From positions 1 to 11,074 of the forward strand of contig PMNJ01000328.1 of NCBI GenBank assembly GCA_003162595.1: a DNA stretch of 11,074 bases, in the 5' to 3' direction. Within the stretch, counting starts at the first letter, position 1, and every line of letters begins with the position of its first letter. The notes beneath the pieces are model-generated. The model saw only the letters and a program-made list of their open reading frames with translations. It was not told where the DNA came from and ran no database searches. The DNA is from Bacteroidales bacterium. GTDB taxonomy: Bacteria; Bacteroidota; Bacteroidia; Bacteroidales; VadinHA17. The position numbers and the translations under genes are program-made. This document shows, piece by piece, positions 1 through 7,503 of this stretch.

Positions 1-365
1 TTTAAGAATTAAATATTTTGAAGTGTACTTGATTTTAATTTATAAAACCTCCTGGTGAAAAATGTCAATAATTAATATAAGATTGATTGTAAAAACTTAG
101 AACCAAAGATATTGTGTAAGCAATGAATTCAGATAAACTTAAACATATCCAACAAAGTAATCATAAAAACAAGTCGAATGGGAACATACAATATCTAATA
201 TTCACCGATTAGATGTAAAAATAGTTGATACTGTATTTAAAATATATTGACATTTATAAAAAAAGCTAAAACATTCATTTATCACATAATGAGCATTATA
301 TACTTTAATGCATAGGGATTATAGAAATTATTGTGTAAGAATTACAAAAATGATTAAAAAGTAAT
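1..365. other. AT-rich non-coding leader upstream of the FtsX-type permease
   Basis: This stretch has stops in all frames and no reading frame that resembles a protein. It is strongly AT-rich. The ten-base word attgtgtaag occurs twice (111-120 and 330-339), which could be chance in such biased sequence. I see no convincing match to the Bacteroidota promoter pattern (TTTG, about 19 bases, TAnnTTTG). The promoter of the permease gene presumably lies here, but it cannot be pinpointed. Confidence 0.6.
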
Positions 366-2768
366 ATGATACTAGAATTTGCTATCAGAAACCTAAAAAA
401 AAGGCCATTTCTTAATCTAATAAAAGTTGTAGGATTAAGCCTGGCACTGAGTAGTATATTGCTTATAGTATTGTTCCTAAAAAACGAATTGACCTATGAT
501 AGTTTTCATAAAAAATCGAAACGAATTTACCGGTTTACCACTATCAACCCAATGGTTTTTTCAGGAAAACATTTTGCAAGGATGAGCAATCCATACTACA
601 TCCCCAGAATGGCTGAATACTTTCCTGAAATAGAAAACTATGTGAGACTTGTGCCAATCCGTGGCGGGGTAATGAAATATAACGAAAATTTTATTGAAAT
701 CAGGCAGGCCTTTATTTGTGACAGTACGTTTTTTAAAGTGTTTGATTCTGAACTGTTAGTTGGGAATCCTGAAAATATATTGAATAATCCGGGCTCAATG
801 GTCGTTTCCGAAAGCTTTGTAAAAAGAGTATTCGGAAATATTAACCCCATAGGACAGATACTGACCTTGCCAAGTGGACAATTTTATGACAAAAATATAG
901 ATTTTACAGTAAAAGGTGTCATGAAAGACTATCCTCAAAACAGTCATTTCCACCCTGAATTTATTACTACGCCCATAGATAAAACTATTTTTGGAGACTG
1001 GGCATATATATATTTATTATTGTCCGATAATGCCAATCCAAACAATATTGTATCAGGGTTTAAAGATTTCTATTCTTCTCACATAGTGAATAAAACAGAG
1101 GAAGGAAAAACAGAAGCCCACCTGCAAAAGATTTCGGACATACATTTACATTCCAATAAACTACGGGAGATAGAGGCAAACAGCAACATGTCCGTTATAT
1201 ATACCCTGTCTGTAGCCGCATTGATACTATTATTTATTGCAATGACCAACTATTCTAACCTTAACATTGGCATGGCCGATTTCAGTGACAAATATCTTTT
1301 TGTCAGTAAAGTGTTTGGTTCTTCAGGTTGGATGAATTTGAAATATTTCTTTTCCGAAGGAATTATCATTGTTTTAGCTTCCATTGTAATTAGTGGATTT
1401 ATTGCAACTTCGGCAAACATATTCATTCAAAAATATTTTGCAATAAACTTATTCAAAGGTAATACAGCTTTGATCTTATCAGTTGTAGTGTTGTTTAGTT
1501 TAACTGGCATATTATCTGGCATATTGCCATTACTAAAACAAAGGATAAGCAATATAAAATCATCCTCAGATTATAAGAATAAAAACAATTTTAGAAGAAA
1601 AGGGATAAGTAAAAGCATTATAGTATTGCAATATACAATTTCAATTGGACTGATTGTTGCAGTCTTTGTAATTCGTCGACAAACCAATTATGCACTTGAT
1701 AGTAGTATGGGTGCTGAAACTCATAATCTGATTTGTTTTGAGGATGTACATTCCAATGTACAAGCTAAGTTTGGAGTATTTAAGGAAGAACTGCTAAAAT
1801 ATAATTCCATTAAATACGTTTCAGCGATGTTCGCACCTCCCGGAGGCGAGGCAAACGACATGTTTCAGTTCAAAATGGAAGGCTACATCAAAGACGAAAC
1901 AAATAAAACTGACAATTATATTGGAATTTTCCCCTGCGACTACTCTTTTGCCAGTATATTCAATCTGAATTTTCTGGGTGGCAATAATTTTTCTGAAAAG
2001 AACGTAGATAATGAAGGTTCAGGAGAGTATATCATCAATGAGTCGGCAATGAGGAGACTACATTATACGAATCCCCATAAGATAATAGGAAAAGAGTTCG
2101 AACTTATTCCTAACATTGGTGATATTAAAATTCCATCCGGTAAAATTATCGGTGTGGTCAGAGACTTTCACCTTTCGAGCATAAAGAAAGAGATTGAGCC
2201 TTTGGTATTATTTAAACAGAAAGATCTTTGGCTAATTAATTTTGTGGTTTCATTTCAGCCGGGCATGCAAAAAAATGCTTTAACTGACATTAAAAGCGTT
2301 TGGACAAAGATGTTCCCTGAATATCCATTTCAATATGAGTATGTCAGTTCGATGTACGAGAATGTTTACAAAACAGAGCTATTACAAGCTAAGCTGCTAT
2401 CCCTATTTACGTTCATAGCCTTATTTATTTGTTCTATGGGACTTCTTGGATTATCGCTGTTAACGACCCAACGCCGTACCAAAGAAATAGGGATACGCAA
2501 AATAAATGGTGCCAGAATAATTGAAATAATGTTAATGCTCAACTTGGACTTTATAAAATGGATAATCATATCTGTTGTAATAGCCATTCCGTTCGCCTTT
2601 TTCGCTATGCATAGGTGGCTTGAAAACTTTGCTTACAAAACCACTCTTTGTTGGTGGATATTTGCTTTGGCTGGATTAGTAGCTGTGTTGATTGCCCTTA
2701 TAACCGTTTCTGTACAATCGTGGAAAGCATCAAGTAGCAATCCTGTCGGTGCATTGAGATACGAGTAA
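366..2768 (+). CDS. FtsX/MacB-type ABC transporter permease
   Basis: This is an inner-membrane permease subunit of the MacB/FtsX superfamily, whose members work with a LolD/MacB-type ATPase to move or release lipids, lipoproteins, peptides or drugs at the envelope. The 800 residues fit the usual two-module Bacteroidota layout. A TM helix lies at about 18-38, followed by a MacB-like periplasmic core to about 275, and a three-helix FtsX block at about 279-296, 331-353 and 366-388. The second module starts with a TM helix at about 417-436, followed by a second periplasmic core and final helices at about 677-699, 731-750 and 763-784. Family hallmarks are GVVRDFH (596-602), TKEIGIRKINGA (705-716) and the C-terminal NPVGALRYE. 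The ATG start gives the typical cytosolic N-terminus with RNL before the first helix. No ATPase gene is adjacent, so its partner is encoded elsewhere and the substrate is unknown. Confidence 0.93.
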   Translation: MILEFAIRNLKKRPFLNLIKVVGLSLALSSILLIVLFLKNELTYDSFHKKSKRIYRFTTINPMVFSGKHFARMSNPYYIPRMAEYFPEIENYVRLVPIRGGVMKYNENFIEIRQAFICDSTFFKVFDSELLVGNPENILNNPGSMVVSESFVKRVFGNINPIGQILTLPSGQFYDKNIDFTVKGVMKDYPQNSHFHPEFITTPIDKTIFGDWAYIYLLLSDNANPNNIVSGFKDFYSSHIVNKTEEGKTEAHLQKISDIHLHSNKLREIEANSNMSVIYTLSVAALILLFIAMTNYSNLNIGMADFSDKYLFVSKVFGSSGWMNLKYFFSEGIIIVLASIVISGFIATSANIFIQKYFAINLFKGNTALILSVVVLFSLTGILSGILPLLKQRISNIKSSSDYKNKNNFRRKGISKSIIVLQYTISIGLIVAVFVIRRQTNYALDSSMGAETHNLICFEDVHSNVQAKFGVFKEELLKYNSIKYVSAMFAPPGGEANDMFQFKMEGYIKDETNKTDNYIGIFPCDYSFASIFNLNFLGGNNFSEKNVDNEGSGEYIINESAMRRLHYTNPHKIIGKEFELIPNIGDIKIPSGKIIGVVRDFHLSSIKKEIEPLVLFKQKDLWLINFVVSFQPGMQKNALTDIKSVWTKMFPEYPFQYEYVSSMYENVYKTELLQAKLLSLFTFIALFICSMGLLGLSLLTTQRRTKEIGIRKINGARIIEIMLMLNLDFIKWIIISVVIAIPFAFFAMHRWLENFAYKTTLCWWIFALAGLVAVLIALITVSVQSWKASSSNPVGALRYE

Positions 2769-3446
2769 GTATGTTTGGGACGGAATCCTAAAATGCAGTA
2801 GAGAATTAAAAACGACAAGTGTCAATAATTGAACATCAAAAAGGTGATGTTGATTTATTCACAAATCAACAATTATTTAAAAACCTACCTCCCGGTTATA
2901 AGAGCCGGATTGAATTAATTAAGGAAAATGAACAGATCTAATAATCTCGAATTTTCATTTCTATTAAAATGTACCCTGGTGACAAAGTGATTTTAGCCTT
3001 TATAAGTGTAGCTTATAAGAACGTGAATTGGTTGGAATAGTACCTGAACCTTTAATTGTAAAGTATTATAAATCAAGGATCCATATAACCCATATAAACT
3101 ATTGTTGATGGAATCGATGATAAAATCAGTGTATTTTATGACTTTTGAGTTGTCCCATCCCATATTTGCTTAAGAAACTTGGGATGGGATGATATTTCTG
3201 AAACATTGGGAGTATTTAAAGGATCAATAATGGTTAATGAATATATAAAAGAGATCGAAAATAACCTCTTGTCCTGTTTGGTACCCCTAACCTTCAAAAG
3301 GTGCAATCAGTTTTTATATTTTTAATTTGAAATCCTTGACAACCTGAAGCATAGTTGATCTTACCACTCCTAGACACGAAAATGCTGACATATTCAGGAA
3401 GCGATTAATATCGTAATTCCATAGATGATTAAATTTATTAATTTCT
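2769..3446. other. Intergenic gap with coding-like scraps and an inverted repeat
   Basis: No intact gene is visible between the permease and the convergent DJ-1-like gene. Two short open stretches on the + strand read like protein but are too short to assign. One runs from a GTG at 2819 to a stop at 2939-2941 (40 codons, with the piece NLPPGYKSRIELIKEN). The other is open from 3149 to 3325 (with LGWDDISETLGVFKG). They may be remnants of a decayed gene or chance. A perfect 10-bp inverted repeat sits at 3153-3189 and is described separately. Confidence 0.5.
3153..3189. repeat. Perfect 10-bp inverted repeat (hairpin)
   Basis: The arms tcccatccca (3153-3162) and tgggatggga (3180-3189) are exact reverse complements around a 17-base spacer. 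The arms are GC-richer than their surroundings. The hairpin lies between two convergent genes, so a terminator role is possible. However, neither strand has a clear T-run after the stem, so a structural RNA element or the scar of a mobile element are alternatives. Confidence 0.55.
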
Positions 3447-4061
3447 CTATTTTTTGTCTTTGATGACGGCGACCAAAGTATTTGTAAGTTCTGCAGTTCC
3501 ATCTTTGTTGCCGGTCTCTTTGGCCATCCATGGACATGTTCCTGAAGTAATTATATTGCCGTCCTTAACAACGCCTTTCCCGCTATAAATCCCATTCTTA
3601 AATCCCGATTCATTTTTCGGATTATCAAATAGCGCATATTTTTTACCATCCAGAACACCGGCTTTTGCCAATATCCATATTGCACCCAGCTGAGCTGCTA
3701 TTGGCTTGCCCTGACTTATAACCGTTTTAACAAAGTTTTTTTCTTCTGCAGTTACAATAGTGTCATTTGTCGCCATACAAGGCATTATAAAACCTGCATA
3801 ATCCTTTATGTTTACTTTGCTTAGCTTAAGATCAGGATTGACAGTCATCGAATCTGTCTTTAAGATTTCACCGGATATAGTAGCAATGGATACCTGAAAA
3901 CCAGAATGCTCAAGTATTTCTCTCATTTTCCCCACCTCATGAATGAGCATGTACTGCAGCTGCATTGAATTATCTTCTATATAAAGAAGCACTCTTGGAG
4001 AATCTTTGCTATATGAAACAAGGATCCCGGATAACAAAAACAGATAAAATAACTTTTTCAT
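3447..4061 (-). CDS. Exported DJ-1/PfpI-like protein lacking the nucleophile cysteine
   Basis: This 204-residue protein belongs to the DJ-1/PfpI (class I glutamine amidotransferase-like) superfamily. Residues 1-18 form a signal peptide (MKKLFYLFLLSGILVS), so the protein acts outside the cytoplasm. The core begins with RVLLYIED (23-30), an alpha/beta fold strand. The segment AGFIMPCMA (89-97) matches the family's second strand and turn. KPIAAQLGAIWILAKAGVLDGKKYA (119-143) aligns with the nucleophile elbow, where catalytic members carry Cys in an AxCHG-type sequence; here the position is Leu125. Cys95 is elsewhere in the fold and is not an obvious substitute. The protein is therefore probably non-catalytic, or a binding protein. 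In related lipoproteins a Cys would follow LVS; here residue 17 is Tyr. The gene is divergent from the truncated beta-CASP gene and convergent with the permease. Its exact role is unknown. Confidence 0.82.
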   Translation of the reverse strand: MKKLFYLFLLSGILVSYSKDSPRVLLYIEDNSMQLQYMLIHEVGKMREILEHSGFQVSIATISGEILKTDSMTVNPDLKLSKVNIKDYAGFIMPCMATNDTIVTAEEKNFVKTVISQGKPIAAQLGAIWILAKAGVLDGKKYALFDNPKNESGFKNGIYSGKGVVKDGNIITSGTCPWMAKETGNKDGTAELTNTLVAVIKDKK

Positions 4062-4100
4062 AGCTGAAAAATTTAGGTTTAAATTGACGTTGTTGAAGGA

Positions 4101-4131
4101 ATAATGATTGGGTTGTACTTTTCATCATTAT
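4101..4131. promoter_or_regulatory. 8-bp inverted repeat upstream of the DJ-1-like gene
   Basis: The arms ataatgat (4101-4108) and atcattat (4124-4131) are perfect reverse complements separated by 15 bases. They lie 40-70 bases upstream of the start of the - strand DJ-1-like gene, where an operator would be expected. No known operator consensus fits clearly, and AT-rich palindromes can arise by chance. Confidence 0.3.
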
Positions 4132-4238
4132 GAGAATTGTACATCAAAATTAAACACTGACCAGACAAAAGTCAAATTTAATTTAAGCAAACCCGGATTT
4201 GTTGAATACATAGGAAAATTTCTAACCGTATGCGAAGA

Positions 4239-4255
4239 CATTATTTTAAATAATG
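4239..4255. repeat. 17-base near-perfect palindrome
   Basis: CATTATTT, a single T and AAATAATG form a palindrome with 8-bp arms, just upstream of the open frame of the truncated hydrolase. The composition is very AT-rich and the significance is doubtful. It could be an operator or a weak hairpin. Confidence 0.25.
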
Positions 4256-4275
4256 AATGTCTTACTTGTGTTTAA

Positions 4276-5100
4276 CCTTACATTTCATTTTTACACACGG
4301 CATCTGCCGGTAATATTTTTGTAGGCAATAGCTTAAAGCAAATAACAAAAGGAGTTTTAACGAAAAGATTCTCAAAAAATTCAAGTACCCAACAACCTGA
4401 TGTACTTTTAATAGAAGGTACAAATATTTATAGGGATAATTTTATAGCTGAGCAGGAGGATGTGATAGGCTTGAAAGCAGAAGCTTTTATGAAAAGGATT
4501 AATGGAAATGTCTATGTTCTGCAATCATCCGCCAATATTGATCGGGTAGAACAAATTCAGAAGGCATGTAAAAATGTCAATCGGACTCTTGTAATAGACA
4601 TATTCACAGCTCATATCTTATCAAACATTCCTGATGATTCATTTTCAGACATTAGAATATTCTATCCTTTCTGGCTTACTCAGAAAATGCACGAAACAAC
4701 CGAGGGTACTAAAAAGATGATTCGTTTCTCTAAAAGAAAAATTTCAAAAGAGGAACTTAAGACTAGACGAGACTTATGCATCCTTGTGCGTGAAAACATG
4801 CTGATTGATATTAAAAACCGAATGGACCATGGTGATTCTGGATTAATCTACTCGAAATGGGAAGGATATAAGAAAGGTATCAAGACCGAGCGCTTTTTAG
4901 ATTTTTTCAAGTCACATAACTTAGAAACCATAAGCTTACATACAAGTGGTCATGCTGATATCCAAACAATAAAGGATTTTGTTAAAGATTTATACCCAAA
5001 AACAATAATTCCAGTACACACTCAAACGCCGGAAAAGTACAAAGAAATCTTTGGTGGTCTGGTATGCCTGCTTGATGACAAAATTAAATATGAAGTATAA
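4276..5100 (+). pseudogene. 5'-truncated beta-CASP/MBL-fold hydrolase (RNase J-like), C-terminal part
   Basis: The frame is open from just after a stop at 4273-4275 and has no ATG near its beginning; a GTG at 4462 would give a 212-residue product. Upstream of that GTG the same frame still reads as family sequence: ASAGNIFVGN, then DVLLIEGTNIYRDNF, which matches the segment before the beta-CASP domain in MBL-fold RNase J-like hydrolases. Numbering from the GTG, the beta-CASP part includes GNVYVLQSSANIDRV (15-29). The C-terminal motif LHTSGHAD (159-166) and IIPVHTQTPEKY (182-193) carry conserved histidines of the family. The N-terminal MBL core with HxHxDH, normally about 130-150 residues, is absent, and only about 200 bases separate the frame from the divergent gene. 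The metal site cannot form, so I infer a 5' deletion and loss of function. A residual role for the C-terminal fragment cannot be excluded. Confidence 0.75.
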
Positions 5101-5168
5101 TGATTGTAGGAGAAGTACCTTAGAAAACTAAGTCATTGGTGCACTTGGCACTACATCCTCAAAACGCG

Positions 5169-5199
5169 GACCCCTGTAGATCAATGATTTACAGGGGTC
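5169..5199. terminator. Bidirectional terminator hairpin with GATCAATGAT loop
   Basis: The arms gacccctgta (5169-5178) and tacaggggtc (5190-5199) form a perfect 10-bp stem that can extend inward through the loop sequence. On the + strand it is followed by tttaaatttt, a T-rich tail. It lies between the end of the truncated hydrolase and the end of the convergent TPR gene and could end both transcripts. Its loop contains GATCAATGAT (5179-5188), identical to the loop of the hairpin at 6671-6702. Confidence 0.75.
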
Positions 5200-5323
5200 T
5201 TTAAATTTTCTGTTGAAAGCAATCCAACCAGATTTTTCAACACTTCCGGGACCGCTAAGATTTACTGTTGCTGCGGCTTTAAAAGTATTCCATAGCAGGT
5301 AAGAGTCTTACTTTTTAAACAGA

Positions 5324-6304
5324 TTATTTACATTTGAGGTTAGCCTGCTTAACTTTAGAGGGTGCTGCAAAAACTCCATAGGTGGCATTCTTGAATGAAG
5401 CACAAGCTTCAGCTGTCTGACCTTTACCTTCCTGTGCCAGGGCAATCTGAAAGTAGAATTTTGCTTTGGGTTCGGCCTCCCCAGTCTCAAGAGCCAGCCC
5501 TTTTTGGGCATACTCTAAACCCTTATCGAAAGCCTTCTGTTTGTTGTAAACCTCGGCAAAGAAATAGAACAGATCCTTGTCGTCACCATATTTTGCAGCT
5601 TTATTAAGTAAGCCAAGCGCCTCATCAAGTTTATTTGCCTGATCAGATTTCGATCCGGATGCTCTAAAATACCCAAGTGCCAGTGTGGAGGCCTGTTTGA
5701 TCTTAGCATCATCAGTCCCTGGCTTCATCTTACTGATATACAGATCGATAGTTTTTTCAAAATCGTCCGAATCAGCCTGTTTCATATATATTAATGCCTT
5801 ATTATATATTGTAGAAGCATAATCAGGGTTGATCATCAAAACGCTGTCAAACGATGCAAGTGCACCTTTATAATCATCTTTAGAGAAATACTCGCTTGCC
5901 AGATTATTATATGCCTTTATCAGAATTATATTAGCATTCTGTTTGGTTGATGGGTTATCATATTTTTCTGCTGCAGCTACTGCTTTTTTTGCAGCCAGAA
6001 TTACTTCTGATGCCGGTTTTTTTGCCGTAAAGGCATCTGAGGCAACATTATAATATAAACTGGGTAGTACTTTTATTGCCTTCTGCCTGAGATCAGCTGC
6101 AGAATCGCCAACCTGTTTGGACAGGCTGACCACATTCTCAAAGGCTTTAATTGCTGCCTGGGGATCCGTCTGAACTGCCTTGGCCCCTTGATTGTAAGCT
6201 TCGATAACATCATTTCGTCCCTGGGCTTTAATATTTGTAGTTGAAAGAACTACAACAACAAGAAGACTAATTGTTTTAATTAAATTTCTAAGTTTCGTTT
6301 TCAT
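5324..6304 (-). CDS. Exported tetratricopeptide-repeat protein
   Basis: This 326-residue protein has an N-terminal signal peptide with basic residues (KTKLRNLIK) and a hydrophobic core at about 11-20. Cleavage is likely after NIKA (residue 27), leaving a periplasmic or envelope protein. The rest is helical and TPR-like. The clearest repeats are at about 129-162 (AYNNLASEYFSKDDYKGAL, then DPs of the form INPDYAS) and the next unit at about 165-190. Further helical pairs lie at about 224-240, 244-271 and 283-305. The C-terminus has the pattern AEACASFKNA ending in LKCK, a tail seen in many Bacteroidota TPR proteins, with Cys301 and Cys325 possibly pairing. TPR domains mediate protein-protein contacts; the partner is unknown. 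An FNR-like palindrome lies about 91-104 bases upstream of the start, and a terminator hairpin lies about 125 bases downstream. Confidence 0.88.
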   Translation of the reverse strand: MKTKLRNLIKTISLLVVVVLSTTNIKAQGRNDVIEAYNQGAKAVQTDPQAAIKAFENVVSLSKQVGDSAADLRQKAIKVLPSLYYNVASDAFTAKKPASEVILAAKKAVAAAEKYDNPSTKQNANIILIKAYNNLASEYFSKDDYKGALASFDSVLMINPDYASTIYNKALIYMKQADSDDFEKTIDLYISKMKPGTDDAKIKQASTLALGYFRASGSKSDQANKLDEALGLLNKAAKYGDDKDLFYFFAEVYNKQKAFDKGLEYAQKGLALETGEAEPKAKFYFQIALAQEGKGQTAEACASFKNATYGVFAAPSKVKQANLKCK

Positions 6305-6394
6305 TCTGATTATTATTTTATTATTAACATTTATTCTTTTGAAAGGGCTAAAATAAAAATAAAAATTGTTTTATCTAACCTGTTGTCTGAAAAG

Positions 6395-6408
6395 TTGATA
6401 TTTATCAC
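6395..6408. promoter_or_regulatory. FNR/CRP-type palindrome upstream of the TPR gene
   Basis: TTGAT-ATTT-ATCAC matches the FNR-type consensus TTGAT-N4-ATCAA at nine of ten defined positions. It lies 91-104 bases upstream of the TPR gene start on the - strand. A nearly identical site (TTGAT-GTTT-ATCAC) precedes the next - strand gene, and sequence next to both boxes is also similar (ttct and caaat). The binding regulator is inferred; none is encoded in the window. Confidence 0.5.
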
Positions 6409-6670
6409 CTTCTGCCAAATGAACAACAGCTTCTAATTTTCTCGCCAAAATAATAAATAATGCTGATTTTTTACACCTTCACTTTTTTAATTGAACACTT
6501 TCTTATTGTATTGCTCAGACTTAAAAGTATTAATAATATATTCTTTGCAGGTTTCTTAACAATGATCAACAGACCCTGGCTTAAACAATGCTATATCAAC
6601 TGATGTCAATCATCAAAATGCCTGCCAAATAGTAAGTGATGGTTCTGGTGGCGCCAGGTCAATAAATCAT

Positions 6671-6702
6671 AAACCCCGCAAGATCAATGATCTGCGGGGT
6701 TT
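6671..6702. terminator. Terminator hairpin with GATCAATGAT loop
   Basis: The arms aaaccccgca (6671-6680) and tgcggggttt (6693-6702) form a perfect 10-bp GC-rich stem with flanking A and T tracts, so it can work in both directions. It lies about 57 bases past the end of the 91-residue protein gene on the - strand and probably terminates it. The loop region contains GATCAATGAT (6682-6691), the same decamer as the hairpin at 5169-5199. Confidence 0.78.
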
Positions 6703-6758
6703 TGAGTTTTGGAGTGACAGGTTTGTCTTATTCCTGCAACAAAGAAATAGTTATCTTT

Positions 6759-7034
6759 CTATTTTATTTTTGCGTTATCTACTTTGGCTCTATAATTCAT
6801 GGCTTGTTTCAATGAGGCAACAGCCTTTCTTGAGTCAGCAATAGCCTGTGCTTTATATCCTCCGAAATCATCCGGAGCTTTCTCCATATAATCAATGGCA
6901 CTTTCAAGCTCTCTGATAGCAGTTTCAATTCTTGGATGTTTAGCTGCTTCAGTATGCTTGTTCTGCTGTACATAAACAAAGGCTGTTGTCGTAAGAAAGA
7001 CAACTGCCAACAAAATGGTTAAAAGCTTTTTCAT
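6759..7034 (-). CDS. Small exported helical protein with a DFGG motif
   Basis: This 91-residue protein starts with a signal peptide (MKKLLTILLAVVFLTTTAFV) and is therefore exported. The mature part is predicted to be two amphipathic helices: HPRIETAIRELESAIDYMEKA (34-54) and HKA-like YKAQAIADSRKAVASLKQAMNYR (about 60-82), joined by the turn PDDFGG (55-59). From memory, small proteins with this HPxI, DFGG and xALxxLxxAxxYR pattern are widespread in bacteria and have no defined function; that likeness is recall, not a search result. No enzyme motif or cysteine is present. The gene has its own hairpin terminator downstream and an FNR-like box 165-178 bases upstream of its start, matching the box before the neighbouring TPR gene, so the two may be co-regulated. 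It is divergent from the metal-uptake cluster. Confidence 0.82.
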   Translation of the reverse strand: MKKLLTILLAVVFLTTTAFVYVQQNKHTEAAKHPRIETAIRELESAIDYMEKAPDDFGGYKAQAIADSRKAVASLKQAMNYRAKVDNAKIK

Positions 7035-7198
7035 ACTTTTTCTTTTTAGTTAAATTTATTATTTTCATTAGGTTTGAAAAAAAATTAAAAGACTGTCTTG
7101 TTGAATTAAAAAGATTTCTTTCCGATTAAAAATATACGATGTTCCAGTCAATCTCATTGTAGATTGTTTGAATTGAATATGAATATATCCCTGTTTGT

Positions 7199-7212
7199 TT
7201 GATGTTTATCAC
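7199..7212. promoter_or_regulatory. FNR/CRP-type palindrome upstream of the small exported protein gene
   Basis: TTGAT-GTTT-ATCAC matches TTGAT-N4-ATCAA at nine of ten defined positions and differs from the 6395-6408 site only in the spacer. It lies 165-178 bases upstream of the 91-residue protein start, which implies a long leader or a more distal promoter. The same box before two neighbouring genes makes chance less likely. Confidence 0.48.
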
Positions 7213-7495
7213 TTCTTCAAATCAAAAATCTTAAAATTAGAAATAGATTTAATTATTAACAAAATTAAACAGTTTTATTTTTATTGGGATTCTCCCTGGC
7301 ATCAAATTGCAAATCATTCGAGATAAATGAACTGCAGGTTTTTTCATTTCAGAGGGTGACAAAATTGGTGATGGATTTTCTTTTGAAAAATGAAATTTTT
7401 GAATATCAGCATTTTATCTTTTCCAAATTCTGATTTTTATTTGATTGGGTTTATTGGAAAACGAACAAAATCTTATGTTTTTAGTCTTAATGTTA

Positions 7496-7503
7496 TATAT
7501 TTG
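7496..7503 (+). promoter_or_regulatory. Bacteroidota-type -7 element of the metal-uptake cluster
   Basis: TATATTTG matches the Bacteroidota -7 consensus TAnnTTTG exactly and lies 66 bases before the ATG of the small exported protein. The -33 region is weak (TTATG at 7473-7477). The half-site TGTTATA (7491-7497) overlaps it and repeats the TGTTAT arm of the palindrome at 10174-10187, so a repressor bound here would block the promoter. An imperfect palindrome ATTCATATGTAT follows at 7506-7517. Confidence 0.5.

Larger units (their letters stand above)
6305..6758. other. Intergenic region between TPR gene and small exported protein gene
   Basis: No gene is visible in this 454-base stretch. Its upstream-facing half serves as promoter region for the TPR gene and carries the FNR-like palindrome at 6395-6408. 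The other end carries the terminator hairpin of the small exported protein gene at 6671-6702. The remainder is AT-rich with no recognisable element. Confidence 0.6.

Noticed and set aside
269..286. A further TTTATCAC half-site upstream of the permease gene
   Set aside because: Only the right half (ATTTATCAC) matches the FNR-like boxes; the left half TTGAT is absent, so a functional site is unlikely.
111..339. A repeated ten-base word attgtgtaag (111-120 and 330-339)
   Set aside because: Two copies of a ten-base word in AT-rich DNA, with no flanking similarity, are best treated as chance.
4108..4275. An open + strand frame with peptide SKPGFVEYIGKFLTVCEDI upstream of the truncated hydrolase
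   Set aside because: It is in frame with the hydrolase remnant but separated by a stop and lacks any metallo-beta-lactamase motif; I cannot link it to a family.
5395..5712. Several open frames on both strands inside the TPR gene
   Set aside because: The TPR gene explains this stretch with repeats and a proper tail; the other frames have no recognisable features.
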